A DNA stretch of 64,000 bases. Origin: Perca fluviatilis (lineage: Eukaryota > Chordata > Actinopteri > Perciformes > Percidae). Shown piece after piece: positions 32,946 to 43,425 of the stretch. The position numbers were made by a program, and so were the translations under genes. Location of the stretch: positions 2,274,397-2,338,396 of the forward strand of contig NC_053115.1 in the NCBI RefSeq assembly GCF_010015445.1, read 5' to 3'. The notes beneath the pieces were generated by a model that was not told the origin of the DNA, did not search any database, and saw only the letters and a program-made list of their open reading frames with translations. Numbering within the stretch: the first letter of the stretch is position 1; the number at the start of each line of letters is the position of its first letter.

Positions 32946-33566
32946 AACAACCAGTCAGCCAAGTGTATTAGCAATCAGTCAAGTGGCTGCACACAAGCAT
33001 ATTCATGAGCTCTGTTGTCAGGAAATCAAACTCAGGAGACCCTAACAAGCAAACAGAAAAGGAAACAGCGTTGTTACAAAGGCAGCTGTGAACATGCTGG
33101 TGTTTGTGCCACCGTTAGCTTTTGTTGTCAGCAGGCTGCCGGAGAAACATCCACCGCAGGGAGGGTTTACGGAGCAGGGTTTTCATCTCACAATAACTGC
33201 ATACACAACATTTCTTCATGTTGGGCAAGTTTTGAATTTTGTAAAGTGAACTGGAGAGTTTGTTTCAAACAACAATGAACAAAAAAACATAAAATACAAG
33301 ACACAAAAGTAGTTCACTATGGAAAAAGAAAAAAGCATGATGGGCTGAATAAATAAATAATCCTGAACCTACATTGTGTAATGTTTTGAGTTGATTGAGT
33401 TGACAGACATTCTCCTGAATGAGATTTCTTATACATACATCCGTTTGCTTCTTACATGCCGATTGTCTTTCTGGGATTAATTCAGGAAATGTTAACAATT
33501 TAAAAATGGCGCCTATTTGTCGGTTTAGATCATGATCTATGGGCAGTTGTGGTACATCTTAAAAAA

Positions 33567-33569
<3 letters not shown>
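32946..33569. other. Unassigned spacer
   Basis: Small frames on both strands, no recognisable domain. Confidence 0.4.

Positions 33570-33632
<63 letters not shown>
33570..33632. repeat. (GT)n microsatellite
   Basis: About 31 GT units. Confidence 0.98.
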
Positions 33633-33635
<3 letters not shown>

Positions 33636-34565
33636 TATGATCACTGCTGCTGCAGATTTCCTGCAACAGTCTGCTCTTCAGAACAACAACAGCCAGAAAG
33701 ATACCCACTGGGATGAGTTAGTGAGAGCGTGTTGTTTCAAGTACAGACCTGCCAACCTTGAAAACCTTTTTGAGCAGCAACTTACTGATTTATTGTCGAA
33801 GTTCTGGTTCATGAACACGGCGGCACGCACGCGGAATAAATGTGCCATTAAATGTCAAACCTGTAAACATTTTAAACCCTAGAAAATAATTATGTTCAAG
33901 TAGGCTACTTTAATTAAATAAAACATTTTATTTAAATTATCGGTCATATTTAATACAATTAATTGGATCATAATATAATCCAATAAAATAAAATATATTA
34001 CACTGCATAATGAGCACTTTTACTTTTGGTACTTTAAGTATATTTTGATAATACTTTTGGACTATTACATAGGGAAGATGTTGAATGCAGGACTTGTAAC
34101 TGACAAGTCATTTGTAACTCTACAACACTGTTTTTTCTACTTTTACTGCAATACATAATCTGAGTAAGTCTTCCACCTCTGGAGATCACCATGAATACCT
34201 GCAGCTGTGTTTAACACTGAAAACACACAGCTCAGTTCAGCGTTTCCCTGCAGCTCTGCTACAGTAGCAGCTAACCGCTAACGTTACCTGCCGGTCACAT
34301 GGTCTCTAAACAGTCCGCTCACAGTCAAGTCCTGCACGGATCAACAGCTGTTAGAGTCCGGCGGCTGCTCGCCCTGTTTGTTACGCACACCGAGCAGATT
34401 GATGCACTCACAGAGCCAATCTCTGCAGATGTTACCGCTCGGTGTTTGGCTAGCTAATAAGCTGTTAGCCTGTTAGCTTGAGCTTTGAAGGCGCCGAGCA
34501 GCCAGCCAAGGTCTGACAGACACAGACACATTCCGCACATCCTCCGCTCAGTTTAACCGCTAACC
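33633..34565. other. Unassigned, GC-richer toward the minisatellite
   Basis: 33880-34100 is very AT-rich. 34200-34560 is GC-richer with gctaacgttac/ctgttagcc words common in fish repeats and 5' flanks. No start codon or splice evidence supports an exon. Confidence 0.35.
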
Positions 34566-35212
34566 CCCCGGTACCGGTCAGAGAGGCGTGTTTACCCCCC
34601 GGTACCGGTCAGAGAGGAGTGTTTACCCCCCGGTACCGGTCAGAGAGGCGTGTTTACCCCCCCGGTACCGGTCAGAGAGGAGTGTTACCCCCCGGTACCG
34701 GTCAGAGAGGAGTGTTACCCCCCGGTACCGGTCAGAGAGTCGTGTTTACCCCCCGGTACCGGTCAGAGAGGAGTGTTTACCCCGGTACGGTCAGAGAGGA
34801 GTGTTTACCCCGGTACCGGTCAGAGAGGAGCGTTTACCCCCAGTAACGAGTAGAGGCGTTTACCCCGGTACCGGTCAGAGAGGAGCTTTACCCCGGTACC
34901 GGTTAGAGAGGCGTGTTTACCCCCCGGTACCGGTCAGAGAGGAGTGTTTACCCCCGGTACCGGTCAGAGAGGTGTACCCCGGTACCGGTTAGAGAGGCGG
35001 TTTACCCCGGTACCGGTCAGAGAGGAGGTTACCCCCCGGTACCGGTCAGAGAGGCGTGTTTACCCCCCGGTACCGGTCAGAGAGGAGTGTTAACCCCCAG
35101 TACCGGTTAGAGAGGCGGGTTTACCCCCCGGTACCGGTCAGAGAGGAGTGTTACCCCCCGGTACCGGTCAGAGAGTCGTGTTTACCCCCCGGTACCGGTC
35201 AGAGAGGTGTGT
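34566..35212. repeat. 31-bp minisatellite with KpnI sites
   Basis: About 21 copies of a roughly 31-bp unit: ccccggtaccggtcagagag + gagtgtttacc. The C run varies between 3 and 7, and some copies lose gtt or cgg. It contains ggtacc and accggt, so the array is cut by KpnI and AgeI in nearly every unit. Overlapping open frames across it are artefacts. Confidence 0.96.
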
Positions 35213-35485
35213 TTGTTTTAGTTTTTTTTTTTCCAGCATGCTCGTGGCTGCTACGCTGTTAAGCTAGTCATAAGTTTTAGCCGCCTAGTATCATCAAGAG
35301 TTAGACTGAGACGGCTACAGCACGTCAACGAGTGAACTCAAAGCAGTCACCTGATTTTCGCGTAGTTTAAAGTGACAAATCGTATCACCATATTTTGATG
35401 TCAAAATGCGTACAGGTTGGAGATGCAAGTATCATGAGTATGAAGGCTTATCAGGCACCAAACAATGCTTTCTCATGTAGACAGA
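35213..35485. other. Unassigned spacer
   Basis: Nothing recognised. Short T-run after the minisatellite. Confidence 0.4.
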
Positions 35486-35720
35486 CAGACAGACACAGAC
35501 AGACAAACACTTTATTAATCCCAAACTGGAAAATGACTGTTACAGCAGCAAGTTACACTCACACACATACAGAAAATACAATAAATATACTATAAATAAG
35601 ATTTAAAAAAGATATAATGAGAAATAAAATAAGACAACAAAAGATAAAAATACTAGAACACCTACTGAAAAAATACTAGGAACTAATAACTACTAATAAT
35701 AGGAATGAAAAGAATGTGCA
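35486..35720 (-). mobile_element. LINE 3'-end-like repeat
   Basis: Begins with (AGAC)n (35482-35506), then aaacactttattaatcccaa actgg and tgttacagcagca. Related ttattaatcccc/ggaaattca motifs occur at 51912-51950 and 55788-55822. They fit the 3' end of a fish non-LTR element read in reverse. No coding part remains. Confidence 0.5.
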
Positions 35721-36231
35721 TGTATACACATGTACGGGTTTGTGAGATATCGGCCGGTCACATGACATTTGAGTTTGGCGGTCTTTACAGTTAAATTTAG
35801 CCGACAAAATGTTTCTGTTAGCCGGGCCATTTCAGTTGAGTTTATCTGACAAAAGGTGATCGTCATGCTGCAACGACAGTTAAGTTTAGGCACCAAAACG
35901 ATTAGTTAAGATAAAAAAAAAAAAAAAAAGATAATGTTTTGGATTAATACACTGGTACCCAAAAACCTAGAGAGCTCTTGTACAGCGGCAGTCAGTCACT
36001 GTGGTGCACACAGCAATAAATACGTGGAATACATATGAATTCCAGTGCATTCATTTTCGTAGCTATATGCACGAATGGTTCATGAGAACAGCCTGCACCA
36101 AAACACTGCACAATGGTTTATAATAGAGACAGGATTTTACAACTCGGAAAAGTCATCACAGTGACAACCAAGTGGTTCCCAAACTTTACTGCCATGGCCT
36201 GAGTAGCATCAAAACTAAAAATTAAAAGGCT
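35721..36231. other. Unassigned, with A17 run
   Basis: 35750-35910 has repeated ttagccg/gttaagttt words and then a poly-A run at 35912-35928, possibly the tail of a small retroposon. Not otherwise recognised. Confidence 0.35.
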
Positions 36232-36393
36232 CTAAATACATAGCCTGGCTCCGCCTTCCTACGTACTTCTGCTCAATTTTCATTTCCCTTCAGTACTTTC
36301 CGGTATCTTTACCGGTCCAATCAGCGATCAGAGGGAGGCGCTGAGAACGATGACGTTGAGGTCGTGATGTGCGCTAGTTTGAGTTGTAGTTCT

Positions 36394-36580
36394 GTAATGG
36401 CGGCGGAGAAAGACGCGAGCGAAGCCATTCGGTCCGTTGTGTTAACGCTGCTGAATATCCAGAAGATAAAGCCGGAGCGAGACCAGTCTTTGCTGAGCTG
36501 TGTTGGGGGCCATGATGTTGGGGTCCTCCTCCCCACGGGGTTCAGGAACAGTTTGATTTTTCCAGCTCGAGTTGGCTGAG
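36394..36580 (+). pseudogene. RecQ-like helicase N-terminal fragment
   Basis: A frame from about 36397 reads AAEKDASEAIRSVVLTLL, then an IKPERDQSLLS segment and VGGHDVGVLLPTGFRNSLIF, then a stop at 36578. The layout (a Q-motif-like KPE..QSLL, then GGHDV, then LPTGFGKSLIF) is that of RecQ-type DEAD/DEAH helicases just through the Walker A motif. Here the P-loop GFGKS has decayed to GFRNS, losing the Lys that binds ATP phosphates. Everything downstream of Walker A is missing. It lies between inverted repeats, so it is element cargo rather than a host exon. A captured host gene or a remnant of the autonomous element's own gene are both possible. Confidence 0.6.
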
Positions 36581-36785
36581 GCTAACGCTAGCAATGCTAA
36601 TGCTAAATTTAAGCCGATAGTTGTTGTCGTCTCCCCTCTTGTTAGCCTGGTCCTACCAGACAATATGTAGGAGGGCGGAGCCAGACTACCTGAGAGATCC
36701 AATAGTTTTAAACTTCAACAGAGTACCCGCCTTCAAGGAAGTTAACACTTGTTAATGGAGAGAGGTCAGACTCTCTGGACCAATG

Positions 36786-37491
36786 AAATGGACCAGAGTC
36801 TGGCAGGACCAGAGTCTGGTAGGACCAGGCTAATGGACCAGAGTCTGGCAGGACCAGAGTCTGGTAGGACCAGAGTCTGGCAGGACCAGAGTCTGGTAGG
36901 ACCAGAGTCTGGCAGGACCAGAGTCTGGTAGGACCAGGCTAATGTACCAGAGTCTGTTAGGACCAGGCTAATGGACCAGAGTCTGGTAGGACCAGAGTCT
37001 GGTAGGACCAGGCTAATGGACCAGAGTCTGGCAGGACCAGAGTCTGGTAGGACCAGAGTCTGGCAGGACCAGAGTCTGGTAGGACCAGGCTAATGGACCA
37101 GAGTCTGGTAGGACCAGGCTAATGTACCAGAGTCTGGCAGGACCAGAGTCTGGTAGGACCAGGCTAATGGACCAGAGTCTGGCAGGACCAGAGTCTGGTA
37201 GGACCAGGCTAATGGACCAGAGTCTGGCAGGACCAGAGTCTGGTAGGACCAGAGTCTGGCAGGACCAGAGTCTGGTAGGACCAGGCTAATGGACCAGAGT
37301 CTGGTAGGACCAGGCTAATGTACCAGAGTCTGTTAGGACCAGGCTAATGGACCAGAGTCTGGTAGGACCAGGCTAGTGTACCAGAGTCTGGTAGGACCAG
37401 GCTAATGGACCAGAGTCTGGTAGGACCAGGCTAGTGTACCAGAGTCTGGTAGGACCAGGCTAATGGACCAGAGCCTGGTAGGACCAGGCTA
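36786..37491. repeat. 29-bp minisatellite, higher-order variants
   Basis: Built from accagagtctgg[t/c]agg (16 bp) and accaggctaatgg (13 bp). Many positions repeat the 16-mer two to four times before the 13-mer, giving a higher-order pattern. The unit gtctggtaggaccaggcta is the exact complement of the element's own inner terminus at 36645-36663. Confidence 0.95.
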
Positions 37492-37500
37492 CTAAATACA

Positions 37501-38347
37501 GGCAAGCTACACCGAAAGAGACTAGCTCAGAAAGCCTCATTTGAGAAATTTACGGTGAGCTGTAAAATATCGTCATTTTTGGTGCAACAGATTTTTTTGC
37601 TGTATACATTTATATTTTCTTGAATATTTAGGTTCTTGAAATAAATAATAGGCCCACAGTAAAGCAATTGTCTACTTGCATGTTTATTCATGCATTACAA
37701 TTTCCGATAATTTGTATCTAATAAACACATCACAGAGAACGTAAGGCTCAAAACAAGAGCCCTGTCCTTTGCTGCAGCTCCAGCTAATGATTTAAACTGT
37801 AAATTGCCTTAAGCTTCTCTGGTGGGTTGTTGACAACAGTCAATGCATGCATATGCACATTAGCATTGTGTAACATGGTACAAACATGTGGTTTTGGATT
37901 AGCATTTAAATCTCGATAAAAATCATGAAACATTGTATATTTGCTGTTTATAATATAAATTGTATTTTTGTATTTATTTTTTTACAAATAGCTGCACATA
38001 CAGATGCAACACAGCCCAACATTTCCTTTTTTCCTTCAAAAAAAGACCACCTGGTGTTTTCTTCACTATTAAATATTAAATATGCATTGTTACTCCACAA
38101 GGAAATTGAGAACAGGAAGGTGACATGAAAGAATACCAAATCTCCCTCTTACTAAGGACTGTGAGCCCGACGTTTCACAATCCACTTTTCTATTACAGCA
38201 TCCCCCCCGAGAGGAACATTTGGAGCGACAAAACCTGCACAATAAACAGAGAGAAACCTGCTGAACCAGAACTGAATTCACCCTCCAGCTACAGTATATT
38301 TCTGCTTGACACATCTGTAGTCTCTATGATGTATGTAAAGTTCAATG
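37501..38347. other. Unassigned AT-rich spacer
   Basis: No gene recognised. Frames at 37925-38314 on both strands have no visible domain. Confidence 0.4.
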
Positions 38348-38743
38348 GTTTAAAGGAACACGCCAACTTATTGGGACTTTGTGTTGGTCCCTATATCCCT
38401 CACATGACACACAGCCATCTTCTAACCGAATACATACTGGGGACTATATTCTCAGAAGGCGAAGCACTGCTACTCTCTGCTCCTCACCACGGGGCTTCTC
38501 AGGTGCTGCGAGCAAATCCCTCCGCCCAAGTAGCAGAGAGTAGCAGTGCTTCGCCTTCTGAGAATATAGTCCCCAGTATGTATACGGTTAGAAGATGGCT
38601 GTGTCTCAGCAGACCTTGTTATTGGTACACGCTGTGACTCTACAAATCACAACATGTAAATAGGAATGGGAATTTCTTAATTTGAATTACTTATAATAAT
38701 TTTGGTAGATCGTGCTGAGAAGTACATGTCCTTATTTATTTGT

Positions 38744-38775
<32 letters not shown>

Positions 38776-39050
38776 TTATTTATTTATTATTTTTATTTAT
38801 TTATTTATTTTACATGTTCAAATAAACTACTACTAGGAACATGTTGGCGTTATTTTGTCACTTATTGGGAGCAGTAGGCTAGATGGAGCCGGTTTCCTCC
38901 AGGATCTGTGCTAAGCTAGGCTAGCACTGGGTGCGTCAGACAGAGTTACAACACCCACAGAGATGAGAAGGGTATGTATGGACTAGTCTAACTCTGAGGG
39001 AGACGGGGAATAAGATGAAGTCTCAATAAGTCTGTGTGTTTCTTTGAAAC
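38348..39050. mobile_element. Foldback MITE with long inverted arms
   Basis: Outer ends gtttaaaggaacacgccaac and the inverse of gtttcaaagaaacacacaga correspond. Inside, 38409-38481 and 38532-38604 are inverted 73-bp arms with one mismatch and a 50-bp loop. The right half continues ttggcgttattttgtcactt and gagatgagaagggtatgtat, words I recognise from a fish foldback element. The left half has been shortened, and an AT-rich insert (38665-38835) with (TA)n and (TTTA)n interrupts the right half. The 170-codon frame through the arms is not a gene. Confidence 0.8.
38748..38812. repeat. (TA)n / (TTTA)n microsatellite
   Basis: About 12 TA units followed by ttta tetranucleotides. Confidence 0.95.
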
Positions 39051-39138
39051 AGTGTGAGGTAAACTTGAATACTCTTCTGCACAAAGTGTGTCAGGTTTGA
39101 AGGGAAAAGGTTTGTTTTTATAAACTGAGTTGAGTCAA

Positions 39139-39721
<583 letters not shown>

Positions 39722-40350
39722 GGAATCGATTTCGATGCACAATGTCCTGATTATATTTTATTCAATTTGATTAGGGATATTTCATTTACAATACCAATTT
39801 TGCTTGGATATGAAAAAGATTCTCTCTCTAACCTTGGGCCTTTTTAAAATATAAATAATGTTGTCATTAAAAAATTGACCCCAAAGCAGAGATAGAAACA
39901 ATTGTATAAGTGCTTTCTTCAGTGCCGAGGGCGTGATGCCGAGACGGTATACCTAAAGCCATACCTCTGTGAAAACGGTCATGCCAGTTTTTCCCTGACC
40001 GTCTAACGGACACCTGCTTCTGCGTGCCGTGAGACTGAACAGTCGAGGAGGAACACGCGTCTCTGAACGGCGCGATGGTTTTTCCTTTTCTCCATCAAGT
40101 TGTGTTAATGTTTTGTCCCGGTCATAAATGCCTACAAATGAACTACCAACAGAAAGTCAACGCTGAATAGCGCCAAACCACGGAGAGGGCTGGTCGGCTG
40201 ACGGAGCGAAGAAACGCTGAGCCAAGGACGACAGGTAAGCCCGCTCATTTTCCCTGCGGCATTGCAAAAGCCAGCGTTTAGCTCTCGTAGATTTGAATGC
40301 CCGGGCAAGCCCAACTAGACACGCAACGACAATATCAAGTTCTCCAAGAG
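39722..40350. other. Unassigned, with GC-richer patch and a strong donor-like site
   Basis: 40020-40234 is CpG-richer, and acag|gtaagc at 40231-40240 is a near-consensus 5' splice site. There is no frame with a recognisable product, so a non-coding first exon or a chance match cannot be told apart. Confidence 0.3.
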
Positions 40351-40457
40351 TGTGGTTATGCCATGATAATAATCAGAAGATTGAGAACATGAAATCATGA
40401 ATCTGACTAGACATACGATGCCCACATTATACATTTTAGGTTGTCAAAAAACATTGA
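40351..40457. repeat. Dispersed duplicate, left copy
   Basis: gataataatcagaagattga, tgaatctgactagacatacg and attttaggttgtcaaaaaac match 44334-44428 with few changes. Downstream of the insertion at 40458-40761 the match resumes (ttaaccatctgtttctgtga). Confidence 0.9.
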
Positions 40458-40761
40458 GGTTTTTCTTATACCCACCTATTGTGCAATATTTAATACTTCT
40501 GATAACACTGATAATTCTGTGCAATATCATTATTTCACACTGCATATCACACTGTATACAAACCATATTTATCTTTCTATTTTTAATATATGTATATAGC
40601 GTCTCAGAACTGTGCACCTTCCTCCCCCTTTTGCTTTTGCACTACTTATTTTATTCCATGTTGTTACATTTCTCTTACGTACATGTTGACACTGAAAAAG
40701 GAGTTTCTTATATCTCGTTGTACATGTGTATAGTGACAATATAAGGCAGTCTATTCTATTC
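40458..40761 (+). mobile_element. LINE-type 3' end inserted in duplicate
   Basis: Ends tctcgttgtacatgtgtatagtgacaatataaggcagtctattctattct, a familiar fish LINE 3' terminus with an attct tail. It is absent from the paralogous site at 44428-44480, which holds about 50 bp of other sequence. The 115-codon frame here is AT-rich 3' UTR, not a protein I recognise. Confidence 0.7.
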
Positions 40762-41275
40762 TTAACCATCTGTTTCTGTGAAATACGTTGAATGTACATT
40801 TCAAGTTACGTAAAAAAAAAACAACTGCATGGAGTCAAAGTGCAGCAACATCTATTCATTCTCAGCACAGAGGCCCTAAATTATTAACATGACCAAGTTT
40901 AAATGCGAGTCATTATTTATGTATCTCCGTTGTAATTTTTCTCTTTTCTATCAATACAGCAGCCTGAACACATGCAGTAGTAGAATGATGAACGCACAGG
41001 GAATAATGAGTGAAGCGCCTCATTTCCACAGTAGTTCTCAATGTGACAACACAGTTTTTATTGTTGTCACTCAGCTGTGTGTCTGCGATCTGTGCTACCC
41101 TCACGTGTTACATTATCGCTTGTCATCTCCACTTTCACTGCTTTCAAAAAGACTTGGCATGCACCTTCATGGGTTGACACAATTTCTGCAACATCAGCTC
41201 AACCATAGCTCCATCCATCTTCAACCTGAGCAGAGGTCTAATGAAACAAGCCTATAATATTAAAAATATTAAAGC
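40762..41275. other. Unassigned spacer
   Basis: Includes a 122-codon plus-strand frame (40889-41257) without a recognisable domain or start context. Not called as a gene. Confidence 0.35.
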
Positions 41276-41486
41276 AGTAGGGCTGGGTTTAAAAAAAAAG
41301 AAGAAAGAATTCTGGTACAAATTGATTTTTATTTGACTGATCCGATATCAATTCACAAAATTCATGAATCGATCTCTGTCTGTACCATAATACTACAAGA
41401 CATACTAAGGAAACCATTGGTACCGATGTCTACAGTACGTCACGCTAGCTTGTCGGGAAGGGGGTTAAAAATGCTCCAAAGAAAAA

Positions 41487-41662
41487 CTGGTATGGCCATT
41501 TATTTCTAAAGGACAGGACAGCTAGGTGAGAAAGAGGAGAGAGAGGGGAAGACACGCAGGACAACATCACAGGTCGGAGTCGAACCCTGGCCCTCTCCGT
41601 CAAGGCATAAACCTCTCAGTATATGTGCGCCTGCTCTACCCACTGAGCCAACCACCAGCCGG
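41487..41662 (-). mobile_element. tRNA-derived SINE, first subfamily
   Basis: On the minus strand: A box tggctcagtgggtagagc, B box agggttcgactcc, then tctctctcctctttctcacctagctgtcctgtcc and taaatggcc. Same subfamily as 8057-8211 and 56404-56579. Confidence 0.88.
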
Positions 41663-41721
41663 ACTTGCCGGATTTGTGAGGACTATGGTTATGTCTGTCT
41701 GTCTGTCTGTCTGTCTGTCTA

Positions 41722-41950
41722 ACAGCTAGCTAGACTATCTGTCCAATCTGAGTTTTCTGTTGCACGACTAAAACTACTTTTGAACGTCCACATGTTCCAC
41801 CAAAACAAGTTCCTTCCTGAGACTATTTAGCTCTGTCCAGAGCTTAGCCCCACCCACGATGATTCTGATTGGTTTAAAGAAATGCCAATAAACCAGAGCA
41901 CGTTTTCCTCCCATCCCTGAATGCTGTGTGGTCTCGCCAGACCTTCCTCT
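41722..41950. mobile_element. MITE fragment (ggtctcgccagaccttcctc)
   Basis: Starts tagctagctagactatctgtc and ends gtggtctcgccagaccttcctc. A complementary piece, gaggaaggtctgg-like, lies at 42893-42912 (gcaggaaggtctggcaatgc), so the element may have been split by later insertions. Confidence 0.55.
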
Positions 41951-41984
41951 GGGGCTATCCGTAGCCCCACGCCCCCTCCCCTTT

Positions 41985-42066
41985 TCATCTGTGGCTGAAT
42001 CTTGTTTTTTCTTTATTATCTACCTGCCCTGTAAAGAGACTTTGAGTTTGTGAAAAGCACTATATA
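41985..42066 (+). mobile_element. L2-type LINE 3' tail, split
   Basis: ccctgtaaagagactttgag..aaaagcactatata is a LINE 3' tail that normally continues aaattcaatt. That continuation is found at 42808 after a 741-bp insertion. Its terminal microsatellite is (ATT)n. Confidence 0.8.
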
Positions 42067-42807
42067 CCGTATTTTCCGGACTATAAGTCGCTCCTGAGTA
42101 TAAGTCGCATCAGTCAAAAAATGCGTCATGAAGAGGAAAAAAACATATAAGTCGTACCGGACTATAAGTCGCATTTATTTAGAATTGTTTTGTTTTTTTC
42201 ATCTGTCAACTACACAACAGCACCCAGAACAACAGGCTGAATACGGTAGGTGTCCGGTATGTTAACGTAACACATTAACAGTTATTCAACTACACAATAG
42301 CACCCAGAACAACTAGCTACCAGGGCGTGGAGCATGGATGTATTAAAAGGCGTGGAGACGTAGCTGCACCGTTGACAAGCCCCTCCCGACTCCTTCCTCC
42401 AGCTCTGACCATCTCGCTCTCAGCTCGCGATTAGCCGATTAGCCGATTAGCTTTCTTTGTTTTCTTCATTGCACTAAGAGTCACCTGTTCTCCAGTCTCC
42501 CTCACAAGTTTCTCCCTCATTTCAAACTTTCTTTCTGCTGCTCCATTACCGTTTTTGGCTGCATATTTTACTACTTGCAGTTTGTTATCTCTTTTCTTTC
42601 TCAGTTGTCTTTAGCAGCAGCGTTCTAGTTGTCACAAGCCTAGAGCGCCCTCTCGCGGCTGTAGACGGTGATGTTTTCAGTATGAATTAACATTTAAAAA
42701 CATGTTAAATTAGATATATTTTGATATATAAGTCGCACCTGACTATAAGTCGCAGGACCAGCCAAAGTAGGAAAAAAAGTGTGACTTATAGTCCAGAAAA
42801 TACGGTA
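42065..42807. mobile_element. MITE with taccgtattttccggactat termini
   Basis: Ends taccgtattttccggactat(aagtcgc) and gtgacttatagtccagaaaatacggta form an inverted repeat of about 27 bp. Additional internal aagtcgca copies occur near each end. Rejoining the flanks restores an uninterrupted LINE tail if the outer TA is the duplicated target, so a TA-target (Tc1/mariner-like) insertion fits better than an 8-bp hAT duplication. No transposase. Confidence 0.88.
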
Positions 42808-42813
42808 AATTCA

Positions 42814-42816
<3 letters not shown>

Positions 42817-42859
<43 letters not shown>

Positions 42860-42878
42860 TATTATTATTATTATTATT
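42817..42878. repeat. (ATT)n microsatellite, LINE tail
   Basis: About 20 ATT units directly continuing the split LINE 3' tail. Confidence 0.97.
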
Positions 42879-42959
42879 CTCTGCAGCGATGTGCAGGAAG
42901 GTCTGGCAATGCAAGACTACATTCAGCACGGAGATGATTTGTTCTGGGAGAGGGGTCAA

Positions 42960-43341
42960 TCCTAAGCGGGATGGCTAAGCCCATAAGAAGCTGGGTCCAG
43001 ACTAGTTTAATGATAACCAGACCGATTCTTCTGAGGAGGAACGAAGGGGTCCCGTCAATCCAGGAGTGGGATCGTGAGACGGCTTTTGAAAACATGTCAT
43101 ATACAAAAGGTCTGCCTGATTGGATGTCTATACTAGAAAATGGGGGAAGTACGTAAGAGTTTTCTGGAGGGCTGGGGAGACACGTGTATGATGGGCTCAT
43201 GGTGTTGTCAGTTATACATAAGTTCATGTGGTTTATGGCTTATTGTCTATTTTGTTGAATGTTCTTTGGACTGGAATATTGTGGCTACTGTGTCATCTTA
43301 TCTTGATTTTCCAAAAATTGTTAATCTAAAAAAAAAAAAAA
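42960..43341 (+). mobile_element. L1/Tx1-like LINE 3' end with poly-A
   Basis: A frame reads TRPILLRRNEGVPSIQEWDR then an ENMSYTKGLPDWMSIL segment and a stop, resembling the extreme C-terminus of L1-clade ORF2 (PSI.EW motif). A 180-bp 3' UTR and a 14-A tract (43328-43341) follow. It is strongly 5'-truncated. Confidence 0.6.
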
Positions 43342-43425
43342 ATATTTAAGAAATCGAATTGGGACCTTGTGAATCAGAATCAAAAAAGAAAAATCAATGG
43401 CGATACCCAGCTCTACGAAGCAGTG

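Larger units (their letters stand above)
36241..37491 (+). mobile_element. tagcctgg-family DNA element with helicase fragment and minisatellite
   Basis: Begins tagcctggctccgccttcct and ends ggaccaggcta, an inverted match over tagcctgg. Flanked by a perfect 9-bp duplication ctaaataca (36232-36240 and 37492-37500). An internal inverted copy of the left end lies at 36664-36688 (22/25), and tagcctggtcctaccagac lies at 36645-36663. Left of centre is a RecQ-like fragment. The right half is a 29-bp array. It is the longer relative of 243-589. Superfamily not assigned. Confidence 0.8.
41276..43425. mobile_element. Nested transposon cluster
   Basis: The outer limits may be one decayed element: gtagggctgggttt at 41278 and the inverse of gctgggtatcgccattgatt at 43394-43413, with ttgattttta/aaaaatcaa words inside each. 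Between them are a SINE, MITE pieces, an L2-type tail split by a TA-flanked MITE, and an L1-like 3' end. The outer pairing is an inference. Confidence 0.4.

Noticed and set aside
34588..35262. Proline/arginine-rich repeat protein (RYRSERSV..)
   Set aside because: Translation of the 31-bp minisatellite. The frame changes with C-run length.
38125..38637. 170-residue frame across the inverted repeat
   Set aside because: Frame spans both arms of a foldback MITE (mirrored serine/alanine-rich segments), so it is not a gene.
40889..41257. 122-residue plus-strand frame
   Set aside because: Average amino-acid composition but no domain, no start context and no splice sites.
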